DNA from: JBAZCO01 sp041654915
GTDB taxonomy: Bacteria; Bacillota; Clostridia; Christensenellales; DTU072
Assembly (NCBI GenBank): GCA_041654915.1
Contig: JBAZCO010000037.1
Coordinates: 1-14,174, forward strand
Direction: 5' to 3'
DNA: 14,174 nucleotides
The notes beneath the pieces are model-generated. The model saw only the letters and a program-made list of their open reading frames with translations. It did not search any database and had not been told where the DNA came from. Below are positions 6,721 to 13,525 of this stretch, piece after piece (positions within the stretch are counted from its first letter, which is position 1; every line of letters begins with the position of its first letter). Position numbers and translations under genes: made by a program.

Positions 6721-7062
6721 CTAACCCATTTTTTCGGAGAGTTGCTCACCGCCCAAAATGTGTATGTGTAGGTGGTATACGCTTTGGCAACCGTCTTTTC
6801 CCTTGTTGGACACAAGGCGAAAACCGTTTTGTAGTCCTAGTGTGTCCACCAAAGTTGATAACTTTTTGAGTGCCTTGCCAAGCACAACCGCCTCGGCGTC
6901 ACTCATTTGGCATATATCGGAATAATGGGCTTTGGGTATGAGTAGATAGTGCTTTTTAGCTTGAGGATTGATGTCGGCAATGATAAACATATCCTCGTCC
7001 TCGTATAGTTTTTTTGAGGGTATTTCCCCTTTTGCAATCTTGCAAAAAATACAATTATCCAT
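6721..7062 (-). CDS. hinT: HIT family purine nucleoside phosphoramidase HinT
   Basis: A 113-residue histidine-triad protein of normal length. HinT enzymes hydrolyse AMP- or GMP-lysine and other phosphoramidates. The triad HLHIHIL has H97, H99 and the catalytic H101. CIFC (C4, C7) with H46 and the triad region suggests the zinc site seen in many HinT proteins. The IADINPQAKKHYLLIPKAH core is also typical. The start is the ATG at 7062: Shine-Dalgarno AAGGAG is 9 nt upstream of it, but has no gap before the in-frame ATG at 7071. It overlaps the mtaB stop by 8 nt, which implies coupling. It is the last gene of the operon. Its stop codon lies inside the tandem repeat array, whose last unit-like stretch covers the codons for the terminal EKMG. 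Confidence 0.95.
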   Translation of the reverse strand: MDNCIFCKIAKGEIPSKKLYEDEDMFIIADINPQAKKHYLLIPKAHYSDICQMSDAEAVVLGKALKKLSTLVDTLGLQNGFRLVSNKGKDGCQSVYHLHIHILGGEQLSEKMG

Positions 7063-8302
7063 TAATAACATCTCCTTTTAAACCGTCTTTGTATATCTCT
7101 TTGGGAATAACAAGTGCTTGCTTTTCCTTTGTAGCAGCATAGACTCTAATGTAATATTCGGAGTAACCTACTCGCAAACCTCCGCTATCTCCCTCAAACA
7201 AAACTTTTTGCGGGGTTTGCAGCATTTTATTTAGATAGTCTATACGCAAATCGTCTTTTACTGCGGTAAGCCGCTCCCGCCTGTCTTTGATTATTTCGCT
7301 AGACAACATAGGCAGTGCGGCGGCTTTAGTTCCCTCTCGCTTGGAAAAAGGGAATATGTGTATGTCGGCAAATCTAGCCCGCTTTGCAAACTGCAAAGTG
7401 TTTACAAAAGCTTCCTCTGTTTCGGTGGGATAGCCAACAATAATATCCGTTGTGATAGCCGCATTGAGGTTGTAGCTTCTTATCATTTCCGCCTTTTGCA
7501 AATACTCATCTGCGGTGTAGTGCCTGTTCATATCCCTCAACACCCCATTGTCGCCGTGCTGCAAGGATAAGTGAAAATGCGGACAAAAGTTTTTAAGGGA
7601 AAAGAGCGCATCCAAAAGCTCCTTATTTACTCCCTCCACATAAAATGAGCCTAAGCGTATGCGTGCATTGGTGTCTTTGATTTGGTTAATTAATGCGGCT
7701 AGGCTTGTGTTGTTGTCTTTGCCGTACTTGGAAAGATTTATGCCTGTTATCACAATTTCGCCCGAAGTTTGGGACAATAGCTCTATCTCTCTCTTTGCCG
7801 CTTGCACTTCTCTTGAACGAGAACGCCCACGGAGATGAGGAATAATACAGTAGCTGCAAAAGTTATCGCAACCGTCTTGTATTTTCACATAAGCCCGTGT
7901 TCGGTCACCCGTAGGAGCATATATGGTATCCTGATACTCATTTGGTATGGCACTGTCAAACACCGTGCTTTTACCAATATAGTCTAGAATCTTATCCCTG
8001 TCTTGCACGCCGGAAACAAACGGTATACCCTTTTTTATATAATAATCTTGGTTGGCTTGTGAGGCGCAACCAGATACCATAATAAACGCATCGGGATTTA
8101 TATGCTTTATGCGTGAGATAATTTGACGGGATTTTCTCTCCGCCTCTGATGTCACGGCGCAGGTGTTTATGATATATACATCTGCTGCGACTAACTCACT
8201 AAAAGCGGTATAGCCCTTATCCCGCAAGCCGCCTATAAGTGAGTCGCATTCGTATTGGTTGACCTTGCAACCCAAATTGAATACCACAACTTTTCTGCTC
8301 AT
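7055..8302 (-). CDS. mtaB: tRNA (t6A37) methylthiotransferase MtaB
   Basis: A 415-residue radical-SAM enzyme that converts t6A at tRNA position 37 to ms2t6A, stabilising decoding of ANN codons. The N-terminal UPF0004 domain holds the first iron-sulfur cluster (C12, C48, C79). The radical-SAM domain has CDNFCSYC (C145, C149, C152). HLSLQHGDNGVLRDMNRHYT and TDIIVGYPTETEE are family motifs, and a TRAM RNA-binding domain spans about 362-412. CIIPHLRGRSRSR after the cysteines favours MtaB (B. subtilis YqeV) over MiaB or RimO, as does the position after rsmE. Its ATG overlaps the rsmE stop as ATGA, a standard coupling arrangement. The usual LQSG segment reads LQHG here. Confidence 0.94.
   Translation of the reverse strand: MSRKVVVFNLGCKVNQYECDSLIGGLRDKGYTAFSELVAADVYIINTCAVTSEAERKSRQIISRIKHINPDAFIMVSGCASQANQDYYIKKGIPFVSGVQDRDKILDYIGKSTVFDSAIPNEYQDTIYAPTGDRTRAYVKIQDGCDNFCSYCIIPHLRGRSRSREVQAAKREIELLSQTSGEIVITGINLSKYGKDNNTSLAALINQIKDTNARIRLGSFYVEGVNKELLDALFSLKNFCPHFHLSLQHGDNGVLRDMNRHYTADEYLQKAEMIRSYNLNAAITTDIIVGYPTETEEAFVNTLQFAKRARFADIHIFPFSKREGTKAAALPMLSSEIIKDRRERLTAVKDDLRIDYLNKMLQTPQKVLFEGDSGGLRVGYSEYYIRVYAATKEKQALVIPKEIYKDGLKGDVING
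7072..7077 (-). promoter_or_regulatory. Shine-Dalgarno deciding the hinT start
   Basis: AAGGAG on the minus strand lies within the last codons of mtaB. The ATG at 7071 directly abuts it and cannot be used efficiently. The ATG at 7062 is 9 nt away and begins the conserved MDNCIFCKI. Confidence 0.8.
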
Positions 8303-9012
8303 AGTTCACCCAGCGCAGACATTGTTAGGGTAAGAGCGGCTATTGCGGCGGTTTCTGAGCGCAATGTTCTCTTGCCTAAACTCACGCAAGTTATGCCCTC
8401 GTCTTTTGCTTGCTGTACTTCCTCGGCGGTGAATCCGCCCTCACTGCCAATATATATTGCGGCGTTTTTTCCCTTGTCTTTTTCGCCTATTGCATTGGCA
8501 ATAGACCCCTCGCCTTGCTCCTCGTAGCATAGCAGTCTGTTTGCAATATTGTAAGAAAATGCTAGTGCATCATTAAAAGAAACGGTGTTGTGAAGTACAG
8601 GCAGACACGCCCGCCCACATTGTTTTGCCGCCTCACGAATAATGCGCTCTAAGCGCTCCTTGCTAACCTCTTTTATATTCGTACGCTCGGAAATAAACGG
8701 GCAAATATCTGTTGCGCCAAGCTCCACCGCCTTGCGCACAATAAAGTCAAACTCCTTGCACAGCCCTTGCAGTAATATAATTTGCCCTTGGGGTTCGGTG
8801 TTGTTTTCTTTTTTTTCAATCACTTGGGCGGTTAATCTGTCTTTATCTATCTGGGTAATCCGTGCCAAATAATCGTACCTATCGCCTGTTGCAACTATAA
8901 TTAGGTATCCAACTTTGTGGCGGGTGGTCTTAACGGCATGATAAAACTCCTCTCCCTCTAGGGTAATAATATTATCTATTGGTGCAGGAGCAAAAAACCT
9001 CTTTATGTCCAT
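8299..9012 (-). CDS. rsmE: 16S rRNA (uracil1498-N3)-methyltransferase RsmE
   Basis: A 237-residue SPOUT-class methyltransferase that makes m3U1498 in helix 44 of 16S rRNA, within the 30S decoding region. An N-terminal PUA-like domain (about 1-70) precedes the knotted SAM-binding domain. Family motifs are KAVELGATDICPFISERT (94-111), REAAKQCGRACLP (126-138), IGSEGGFT (188-195, usually GPEGGF) and SLGKRTLRSETAA (211-223). The ATG at 9012 has AAAGGA upstream and follows the prmA stop by 12 nt. Its stop overlaps the mtaB start by 4 nt. The Pro-to-Ser change in GSEGGF is a modest departure from the commonest form, and the SAM-binding loop appears otherwise intact. Confidence 0.95.
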   Translation of the reverse strand: MDIKRFFAPAPIDNIITLEGEEFYHAVKTTRHKVGYLIIVATGDRYDYLARITQIDKDRLTAQVIEKKENNTEPQGQIILLQGLCKEFDFIVRKAVELGATDICPFISERTNIKEVSKERLERIIREAAKQCGRACLPVLHNTVSFNDALAFSYNIANRLLCYEEQGEGSIANAIGEKDKGKNAAIYIGSEGGFTAEEVQQAKDEGITCVSLGKRTLRSETAAIAALTLTMSALGEL

Positions 9013-9024
9013 TGTCTTTGTCCT

Positions 9025-9948
9025 TTAATCTTTGCTAAACATAAGCGCATTCCACTCACCCATTGCGGGGGCTTGCAGTAAAGTAAAAGCTTTTTCCTCA
9101 AAAGCGGTGATTACCGCTTGCTTTTTTTCGTGAATAATGCCAGAGGCAATCAACTTGCCTCCCTCTTTTATGTTTGAGGGTATGAGGGTTGCCAATCTTA
9201 TTAAAATATCCCCCGTAAGATTTGCAAGCACAATATCGGATTTTTCTACCGTGTTTTCCACAAGGTCGCCCTTTTCGATTTTTACAAGCGCTTGCACACC
9301 GTTTAATACGGCATTTTCCTTAGCCGCCTGCACGGCAACACTATCTATATCGCACATATAAATGTCGCTAGCGCCCGCCTTTGCAGCCGCTATCCCTAAC
9401 ACTCCGCTACCCGTGCCAATATCTAGCACGCTCTTTTTATTAAAGTCGATATGCGACATAAGCTCAAGGCACAGTCTAGTAGATTCGTGTTCGCCCGTGC
9501 CAAAAGCCATAGATGGGTCTATTTTAATCTCTATTTTTCCTTCTTGATTTTTGTAGTCCTCCCACTCGGGCAGTACAACAAACCGCCCCGCCTCTATCCC
9601 CTTGTAATGCTCTTTCCAATTGCTTAGCCAATCAACAGGACGGTAGTCTTGGACCTCTATTTTTAGGCTGCCCATATCTATGCCACTTAATTTATCAAGC
9701 TCCGCTTTCAACTCCTCTAACTTTGAGTTTAATTCGGTTTGGGATACAAAAGCGCTAATTTTGGTTTCCCTATCTAATCTTTTGAATAAATCATTATTAA
9801 TATAATCCCAGCGAATATCGCTTTTGAGAACATCTTGGATAACATTGGGGTCGTCAAATTTCACCCCCGATACACCTATTGCAAAAAAAGCGGCTGCTAC
9901 ATAGTCTGCGCCCTCTGCGGTTGTATTAACAATAATTTCTTTGTACAT
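9025..9948 (-). CDS. prmA: ribosomal protein L11 methyltransferase PrmA
   Basis: A 307-residue class I SAM-dependent methyltransferase that trimethylates L11. An N-terminal substrate-recognition domain (about 1-95) leads through the RPVDWLSNWKEHYKG linker to the catalytic domain. Diagnostic segments are DPSMAFGTGEHEST (144-157), SAM motif I LDIGTGSGVLG (175-185), the acidic CDID after strand 2 (199-202), and ANLTGDIL (242-249), matching the usual AN-I/L catalytic loop. It starts only 2 nt after the dnaJ stop, so it must be cotranslated or coupled. Its position directly after dnaJ is the common Bacillota arrangement (yqeT in B. subtilis). Confidence 0.95.
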   Translation of the reverse strand: MYKEIIVNTTAEGADYVAAAFFAIGVSGVKFDDPNVIQDVLKSDIRWDYINNDLFKRLDRETKISAFVSQTELNSKLEELKAELDKLSGIDMGSLKIEVQDYRPVDWLSNWKEHYKGIEAGRFVVLPEWEDYKNQEGKIEIKIDPSMAFGTGEHESTRLCLELMSHIDFNKKSVLDIGTGSGVLGIAAAKAGASDIYMCDIDSVAVQAAKENAVLNGVQALVKIEKGDLVENTVEKSDIVLANLTGDILIRLATLIPSNIKEGGKLIASGIIHEKKQAVITAFEEKAFTLLQAPAMGEWNALMFSKD

Positions 9949-9950
9949 TT

Positions 9951-11078
9951 TTACAACCTTTTTAGTGTCTTTTCGTATTTTTCACGCTTTTCGTACTTGC
10001 CATCTTTAAGGACATCTTGTAAGCCTTGTAACTGCCGTTTTTGTTTGGACGATAGGTCTTTGGGGATATCTATAATTATCTTTACAAAGAGGTCGCCATA
10101 TACATCTTTGCGCAAATGCTTTATTCCCTTGCCCTTTACCCTAATTATAGTTCCGTCTTGCGTTCCCTCGGGAATCGTTACTTTTACCGACTTGGTGAGG
10201 GTGGGAATTTCTAAGTTTGCCCCAAGTATTGCCTCCGTTACGGTGATTGGTAAATCCATTTTGAGGTTTACACCATCTCTTATAAACAAGATATGGGGCT
10301 GCACACGGAAAACTATGATAAGGTTGCCGTTAGCACCGTTGTTTGTGCCTGACGAACCTTCGTTTTGCATAGTTAGCATTTGGTTGTTGTCCACCCCTGC
10401 GGGTATTTTTACTTTTACTGTGCGCTGCGCCCTAACCCTGCTTCTGCCACGGCACTCCTTGCATTGCTCAACAATGATTTTCCCTGTGCCGTTGCACATA
10501 TCACATATACGCTCATTTTGCATCATACCCAGCATTGTTCTTTGGTTAAAAACAACTCTGCCGCTGCCGCCGCACTTGGTACAAGTCTTGTAAGCCGTGC
10601 CGTCCTTTGCTCCCGTGCCTTTGCAGGGGGCGCATTTTTCCACCCGTGAATAAGTAACTTCCTTTTCTACGCCAAATGCCGCCTCTTCAAATGTGAGCTG
10701 CATCCCCACTTCTATGTCGTCGCCCGTCCTATCTGCCGTGCGCCTTGTGCCGCCGCCGGAAAATGCGCTGAATATATCGCTAAATATATCGCCAAAGCCA
10801 CCAGAAAAGTTTGCGCTAAAACCGTCACTGCTAAAACCTTGAGGTCCGTTTTCGTTGCCGTATTGGTCGTAAGCCGCCTTTTTTTGCGGGTCGCTTAACA
10901 CCTCGTATGCGTGCTGCACATCTTTAAACTTTTGCTCCGCATCCGCTTTTTCTTTATCGGATGCAGTTCCATATAAGTCGGGGTGGTATTTTTTAGCAAG
11001 ATTGCGATATGCGGACTTTAATTCGTCCGCACTCGCATTTTTGTTTACTCCTAATGTCTTATAGTAGTCTGCTGCCAT
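9951..11078 (-). CDS. dnaJ: chaperone protein DnaJ (Hsp40, type I)
   Basis: A 375-residue co-chaperone that delivers substrates to DnaK and stimulates its ATPase. The J domain (about 4-72) contains HPD (32-34). A Gly/Phe-rich segment follows (about 73-110). The zinc-binding domain has four cysteine pairs: C149/C152, C166/C169, C192/C195 and C206/C209. Two beta-sandwich client-binding domains follow. The fourth repeat reads CKECRGRS rather than CxxCxGxG, so its last glycine is replaced by serine, though all zinc cysteines remain. The loop after HPD (YGTASDKEKADAEQKF) is a few residues longer than usual. The ATG at 11078 has AAAGGA upstream, 46 nt after the dnaK stop. No terminator of any strength lies in that gap. 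Confidence 0.97.
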   Translation of the reverse strand: MAADYYKTLGVNKNASADELKSAYRNLAKKYHPDLYGTASDKEKADAEQKFKDVQHAYEVLSDPQKKAAYDQYGNENGPQGFSSDGFSANFSGGFGDIFSDIFSAFSGGGTRRTADRTGDDIEVGMQLTFEEAAFGVEKEVTYSRVEKCAPCKGTGAKDGTAYKTCTKCGGSGRVVFNQRTMLGMMQNERICDMCNGTGKIIVEQCKECRGRSRVRAQRTVKVKIPAGVDNNQMLTMQNEGSSGTNNGANGNLIIVFRVQPHILFIRDGVNLKMDLPITVTEAILGANLEIPTLTKSVKVTIPEGTQDGTIIRVKGKGIKHLRKDVYGDLFVKIIIDIPKDLSSKQKRQLQGLQDVLKDGKYEKREKYEKTLKRL

Positions 11079-11124
11079 TTTGTCCTTTATTATTAATTGC
11101 TAAACAGCATTATATTTGTGGTTT

Positions 11125-12945
11125 TTATTGAATGTCGTCGGGGTTAACATTTATTGTTGTGCCGTCATCGTTGTCATCCTCCGGCATACCCTCTGCCCCG
11201 CCTTGCGTGTCTTGGTATAGCTTGGTGAATATGGGGTTGCTTATCCGACTAAGTTCCTCGGTGATTTCCTTTACCGTTTCGGCATCCTCTGCCTTTTCTA
11301 ATTTTTCTTTTGCCTCTTTTGCCGCATTTTCTAGGGCTGTCTTGTCCTCTTCGGTTACTTTATCCGCATTTTCTAGCAGGAATTTATCTATGGCAAGTAT
11401 GAGTTGCTCGGCGGTGTTTTTCATCTCGATAAGTTCACGCCTTTTTTTGTCTTCCTCGGCAAACTGCTCCGCCTCTTTTACTGCCTTGTCTATGTCGGCA
11501 TCGGTGAGGTTTGTGCTTGCGGTTATCGTAATGTTAGCCGACTTGTTTGTACCCTTGTCCACCGCCGTTACCGATACTATGCCGTTGGCGTCAATGTCAA
11601 ACGATACTTCTATTTGCGGCACGCCACGCATTGCGGGAGGAATTCCTGTAAGCTCAAAGCGCCCTAAGGTCTTGTTGTCTGCCGCCATAGCACGCTCGCC
11701 TTGCAACACATGGATGTCTACCGACGGTTGATTGTCTGCCGCTGTGGAGAATACTTGCGATTTTTTGGTGGGGATTGTAGTGTTTCTATCTATTAGTTTG
11801 GTGAACACACCGCCCAAAGTTTCTATACCCAATGAAAGCGGAGTTACATCAAGCAACAACACATCTTTAACATCGCCGCTAAGCACGCCCGCTTGAATTG
11901 CTGCGCCAAGCGCCACGCACTCATCGGGGTTGATGCCCTTGTAAGGCTCTTTGCCCGTTATGCTCTTTACCGTATCTGCCACGGCGGGAATGCGGGTAGA
12001 GCCGCCTACCAATACCACTTTGTCTATGTCGCTTGCCTTTAGCTTTGCGTCTTTCAATGCTTGTATTGCGGGTGCAATCGTTGCCTTTACAAGGTGGGCT
12101 GTCATATCGTCAAACTTAGCCTTGGTTAAGTCCATATCAATATGGAGCGGTCCGTTAACTCCAACGGTAATAAAGGGTAAGTTTATATTTGTTTTGGTTA
12201 CGCCCGAAAGTTCGATTTTTGCCTTTTCTGCCGCCTCTCGCACACGCTGAATAGCCATTTTGTCCTTATTGAGGTCAATGCCGTTGTTGTTTTTGAACTC
12301 GGCAACTATCCAATCCATAACCACCTTGTCGAAGTCGTCACCGCCCAAACGGGTATTGCCGTTGGTGGCAAGAACTTCAAATACTCCGTCGCCAAGCTCA
12401 AGGATAGATACATCGAATGTGCCGCCGCCTAAGTCGTATATCAGTATCTTTTGAGATTTGCTCTCGTCCTTATCCAAACCATATGCAAGCGCTGCGGCGG
12501 TTGGCTCGTTGATTATCCTAAGCACCTCCAGCCCTGCTATCTTGCCTGCGTCTTTGGTTGCCTGCCTTTGGCTATCGGAAAAATATGCGGGAACAGTGAT
12601 AACCGCTTGGGTCACCTTTTGCCCCAAATATGCCTCGGCATCATTTTTTAACTTTGTTAGCAGCATTGCCGATATCTCTTGAGGGGTGTAATTTTTGCCG
12701 TCTATGTTAACCTTAAAGCCCGTACCCATCTCTCTCTTGATTGAGGCTACCGTTCTTTCGGGATTTACTACCGCTTGTCTTTTTGCAACTTGTCCCACAA
12801 GACGCTCGCCGTCCTTGGAAAAACCTACAACGGACGGTGTTGTGCGTCCGCCCTCGGCGTTGGGGATAACAACGGACTCGCCGCCCTCCATTACCGCCAC
12901 GCAAGAATTAGTTGTACCTAAATCGATTCCTATTACTTTTGCCAT
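11125..12945 (-). CDS. dnaK: molecular chaperone DnaK (Hsp70)
   Basis: A 606-residue Hsp70. The ATPase domain has phosphate 1 IGIDLGTTNS (5-14), phosphate 2 IYDLGGGTFDVS (169-180), and the adenosine motif VVLVGGSTRIP (310-320). The interdomain linker is DVLLLDVTP (361-369). The substrate-binding beta domain and helical lid follow. The N-terminal domain appears to lack the extra ~24-residue insertion of Gram-negative homologues, consistent with Bacillota. The C-terminal tail is acidic but ends TTINVNPDDIQ rather than the commoner DAEFEDVD-type tail. Start ATG 12945 has AAGGAG (12956-12961) 10 nt upstream. The 55-nt gap from grpE is A/T rich with no convincing promoter or CIRCE. Control by HrcA at the operon head, outside the window, is expected. 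Confidence 0.98.
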   Translation of the reverse strand: MAKVIGIDLGTTNSCVAVMEGGESVVIPNAEGGRTTPSVVGFSKDGERLVGQVAKRQAVVNPERTVASIKREMGTGFKVNIDGKNYTPQEISAMLLTKLKNDAEAYLGQKVTQAVITVPAYFSDSQRQATKDAGKIAGLEVLRIINEPTAAALAYGLDKDESKSQKILIYDLGGGTFDVSILELGDGVFEVLATNGNTRLGGDDFDKVVMDWIVAEFKNNNGIDLNKDKMAIQRVREAAEKAKIELSGVTKTNINLPFITVGVNGPLHIDMDLTKAKFDDMTAHLVKATIAPAIQALKDAKLKASDIDKVVLVGGSTRIPAVADTVKSITGKEPYKGINPDECVALGAAIQAGVLSGDVKDVLLLDVTPLSLGIETLGGVFTKLIDRNTTIPTKKSQVFSTAADNQPSVDIHVLQGERAMAADNKTLGRFELTGIPPAMRGVPQIEVSFDIDANGIVSVTAVDKGTNKSANITITASTNLTDADIDKAVKEAEQFAEEDKKRRELIEMKNTAEQLILAIDKFLLENADKVTEEDKTALENAAKEAKEKLEKAEDAETVKEITEELSRISNPIFTKLYQDTQGGAEGMPEDDNDDGTTINVNPDDIQ

Positions 12946-13000
12946 TTATTCTTATCTCCTTTTTATATAATATTTATATGTATACTAAAGCGGGTATATA

Positions 13001-13525
13001 TTACTTGCCCACCTTAACCATAGCGTATCTTATCACTTTGCCTGCACGAATGTAACCTTTTTGCAAAACTTCTACTATCAAACCGCTGCGCTCCTCGTCC
13101 TCTACCTGCATAATTGCATCGTGAAAGTCGGGATTGAAAGGTTTGTTCAAGCTCTCTACTTCCTCCACCTCGTGCTTGGATAGGAAGGATAGTATTTGTT
13201 TGTGTATTAGTCCCACACCTTCGGCAACGGCGGCATCTTTTATCATTGTTAGAGCCGTTTCTACCGTATCTACTATGGGGAGCATCCCCAAAATTATCTC
13301 ATTGCCTCCGTCATAGCGTGCTTGCTTTACACTATCGTTGTTCCGCTTGCGGTAATTTTCAAACTCCGCTTGCACACGCTGGGCAAGCTCTTTGTACTCT
13401 TTTACTTTACTGTCGGCTATTTGCAGCAGCTTTTCTGCGTCCAAAACTTCCTCTGTATCACAAGGCGCTTGCTCCTCGCTGTTATTTAACACTTCTTCCC
13501 CTACCTTGTCATTATTTTTTTTCAT
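13001..13525 (-). CDS. grpE: nucleotide exchange factor GrpE
   Basis: A 174-residue GrpE that releases ADP from DnaK. The first ~30 residues are acidic and probably disordered. A long coiled-coil dimerisation helix follows (about 30-105, including QAEFENYRKRNNDSVKQAR). The compact C-terminal beta domain carries the signature FNPDFHDAIMQVEDEE through GYIRAGKVIRYAMVKV (about 130-172). ATG 13525 has AAGGAGG (13531-13537) at 5-nt spacing. The start lies inside the end of hrcA with a 14-nt overlap, which ties grpE translation to that of its repressor. Confidence 0.96.
   Translation of the reverse strand: MKKNNDKVGEEVLNNSEEQAPCDTEEVLDAEKLLQIADSKVKEYKELAQRVQAEFENYRKRNNDSVKQARYDGGNEIILGMLPIVDTVETALTMIKDAAVAEGVGLIHKQILSFLSKHEVEEVESLNKPFNPDFHDAIMQVEDEERSGLIVEVLQKGYIRAGKVIRYAMVKVGK

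Larger units (their letters stand above)
6480..6738. repeat. degenerate tandem repeat (minisatellite) of about 17 units of 13-17 bp
   Basis: The gap between rpsU and hinT is built of head-to-tail units of 13-17 bp. The plus-strand consensus is near CCCTTTTTGGGGCTAA: a C run, T4-T6 tract, G-rich stretch, then CTA or ATA. Variants include CCTTTTTGAGGCTA (6500-6513), CCATTTTGTGCTAA (6515-6528), CCCTTTTTGTGGCTAA (6529-6544), CAGTTTTGGAACTA (6573-6586 and 6616-6629), CCCTATTTGGGGCTAA (6646-6661 and 6692-6707) and a unit with TCGTTTTTGGG (6708-6724). The first recognisable unit is CCCATTATTGGGG (6482-6494). The last unit-like stretch, CCCATTTTTTCGG (6725-6737), is inside hinT. Many units carry CCC and GGG around the T tract and could form small hairpins. 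There are no unique spacers, so it is not CRISPR. Confidence 0.88.

Noticed and set aside
6480..6738. Repeat array as a CRISPR
   Set aside because: Units are 13-17 bp, tandem, degenerate and without unique spacers, and no cas genes are visible.
9835..10593. 252-residue plus-strand open frame across prmA/dnaJ
   Set aside because: It runs antisense through two well-supported genes, has low-complexity hydrophobic composition and lacks a ribosome binding site.
11132..11731. 199-residue open frame antisense to dnaK
   Set aside because: It is a serine/valine-rich mirror of dnaK codon use with no ribosome binding site. Antisense frames over dnaK are a well-known artefact.
12946..13000. Internal promoter or CIRCE element between grpE and dnaK
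   Set aside because: The gap is A/T rich with -10-like strings, but no credible -35 and no TTAGCACTC-N9-GAGTGCTAA. CIRCE is expected upstream of hrcA, outside the window.
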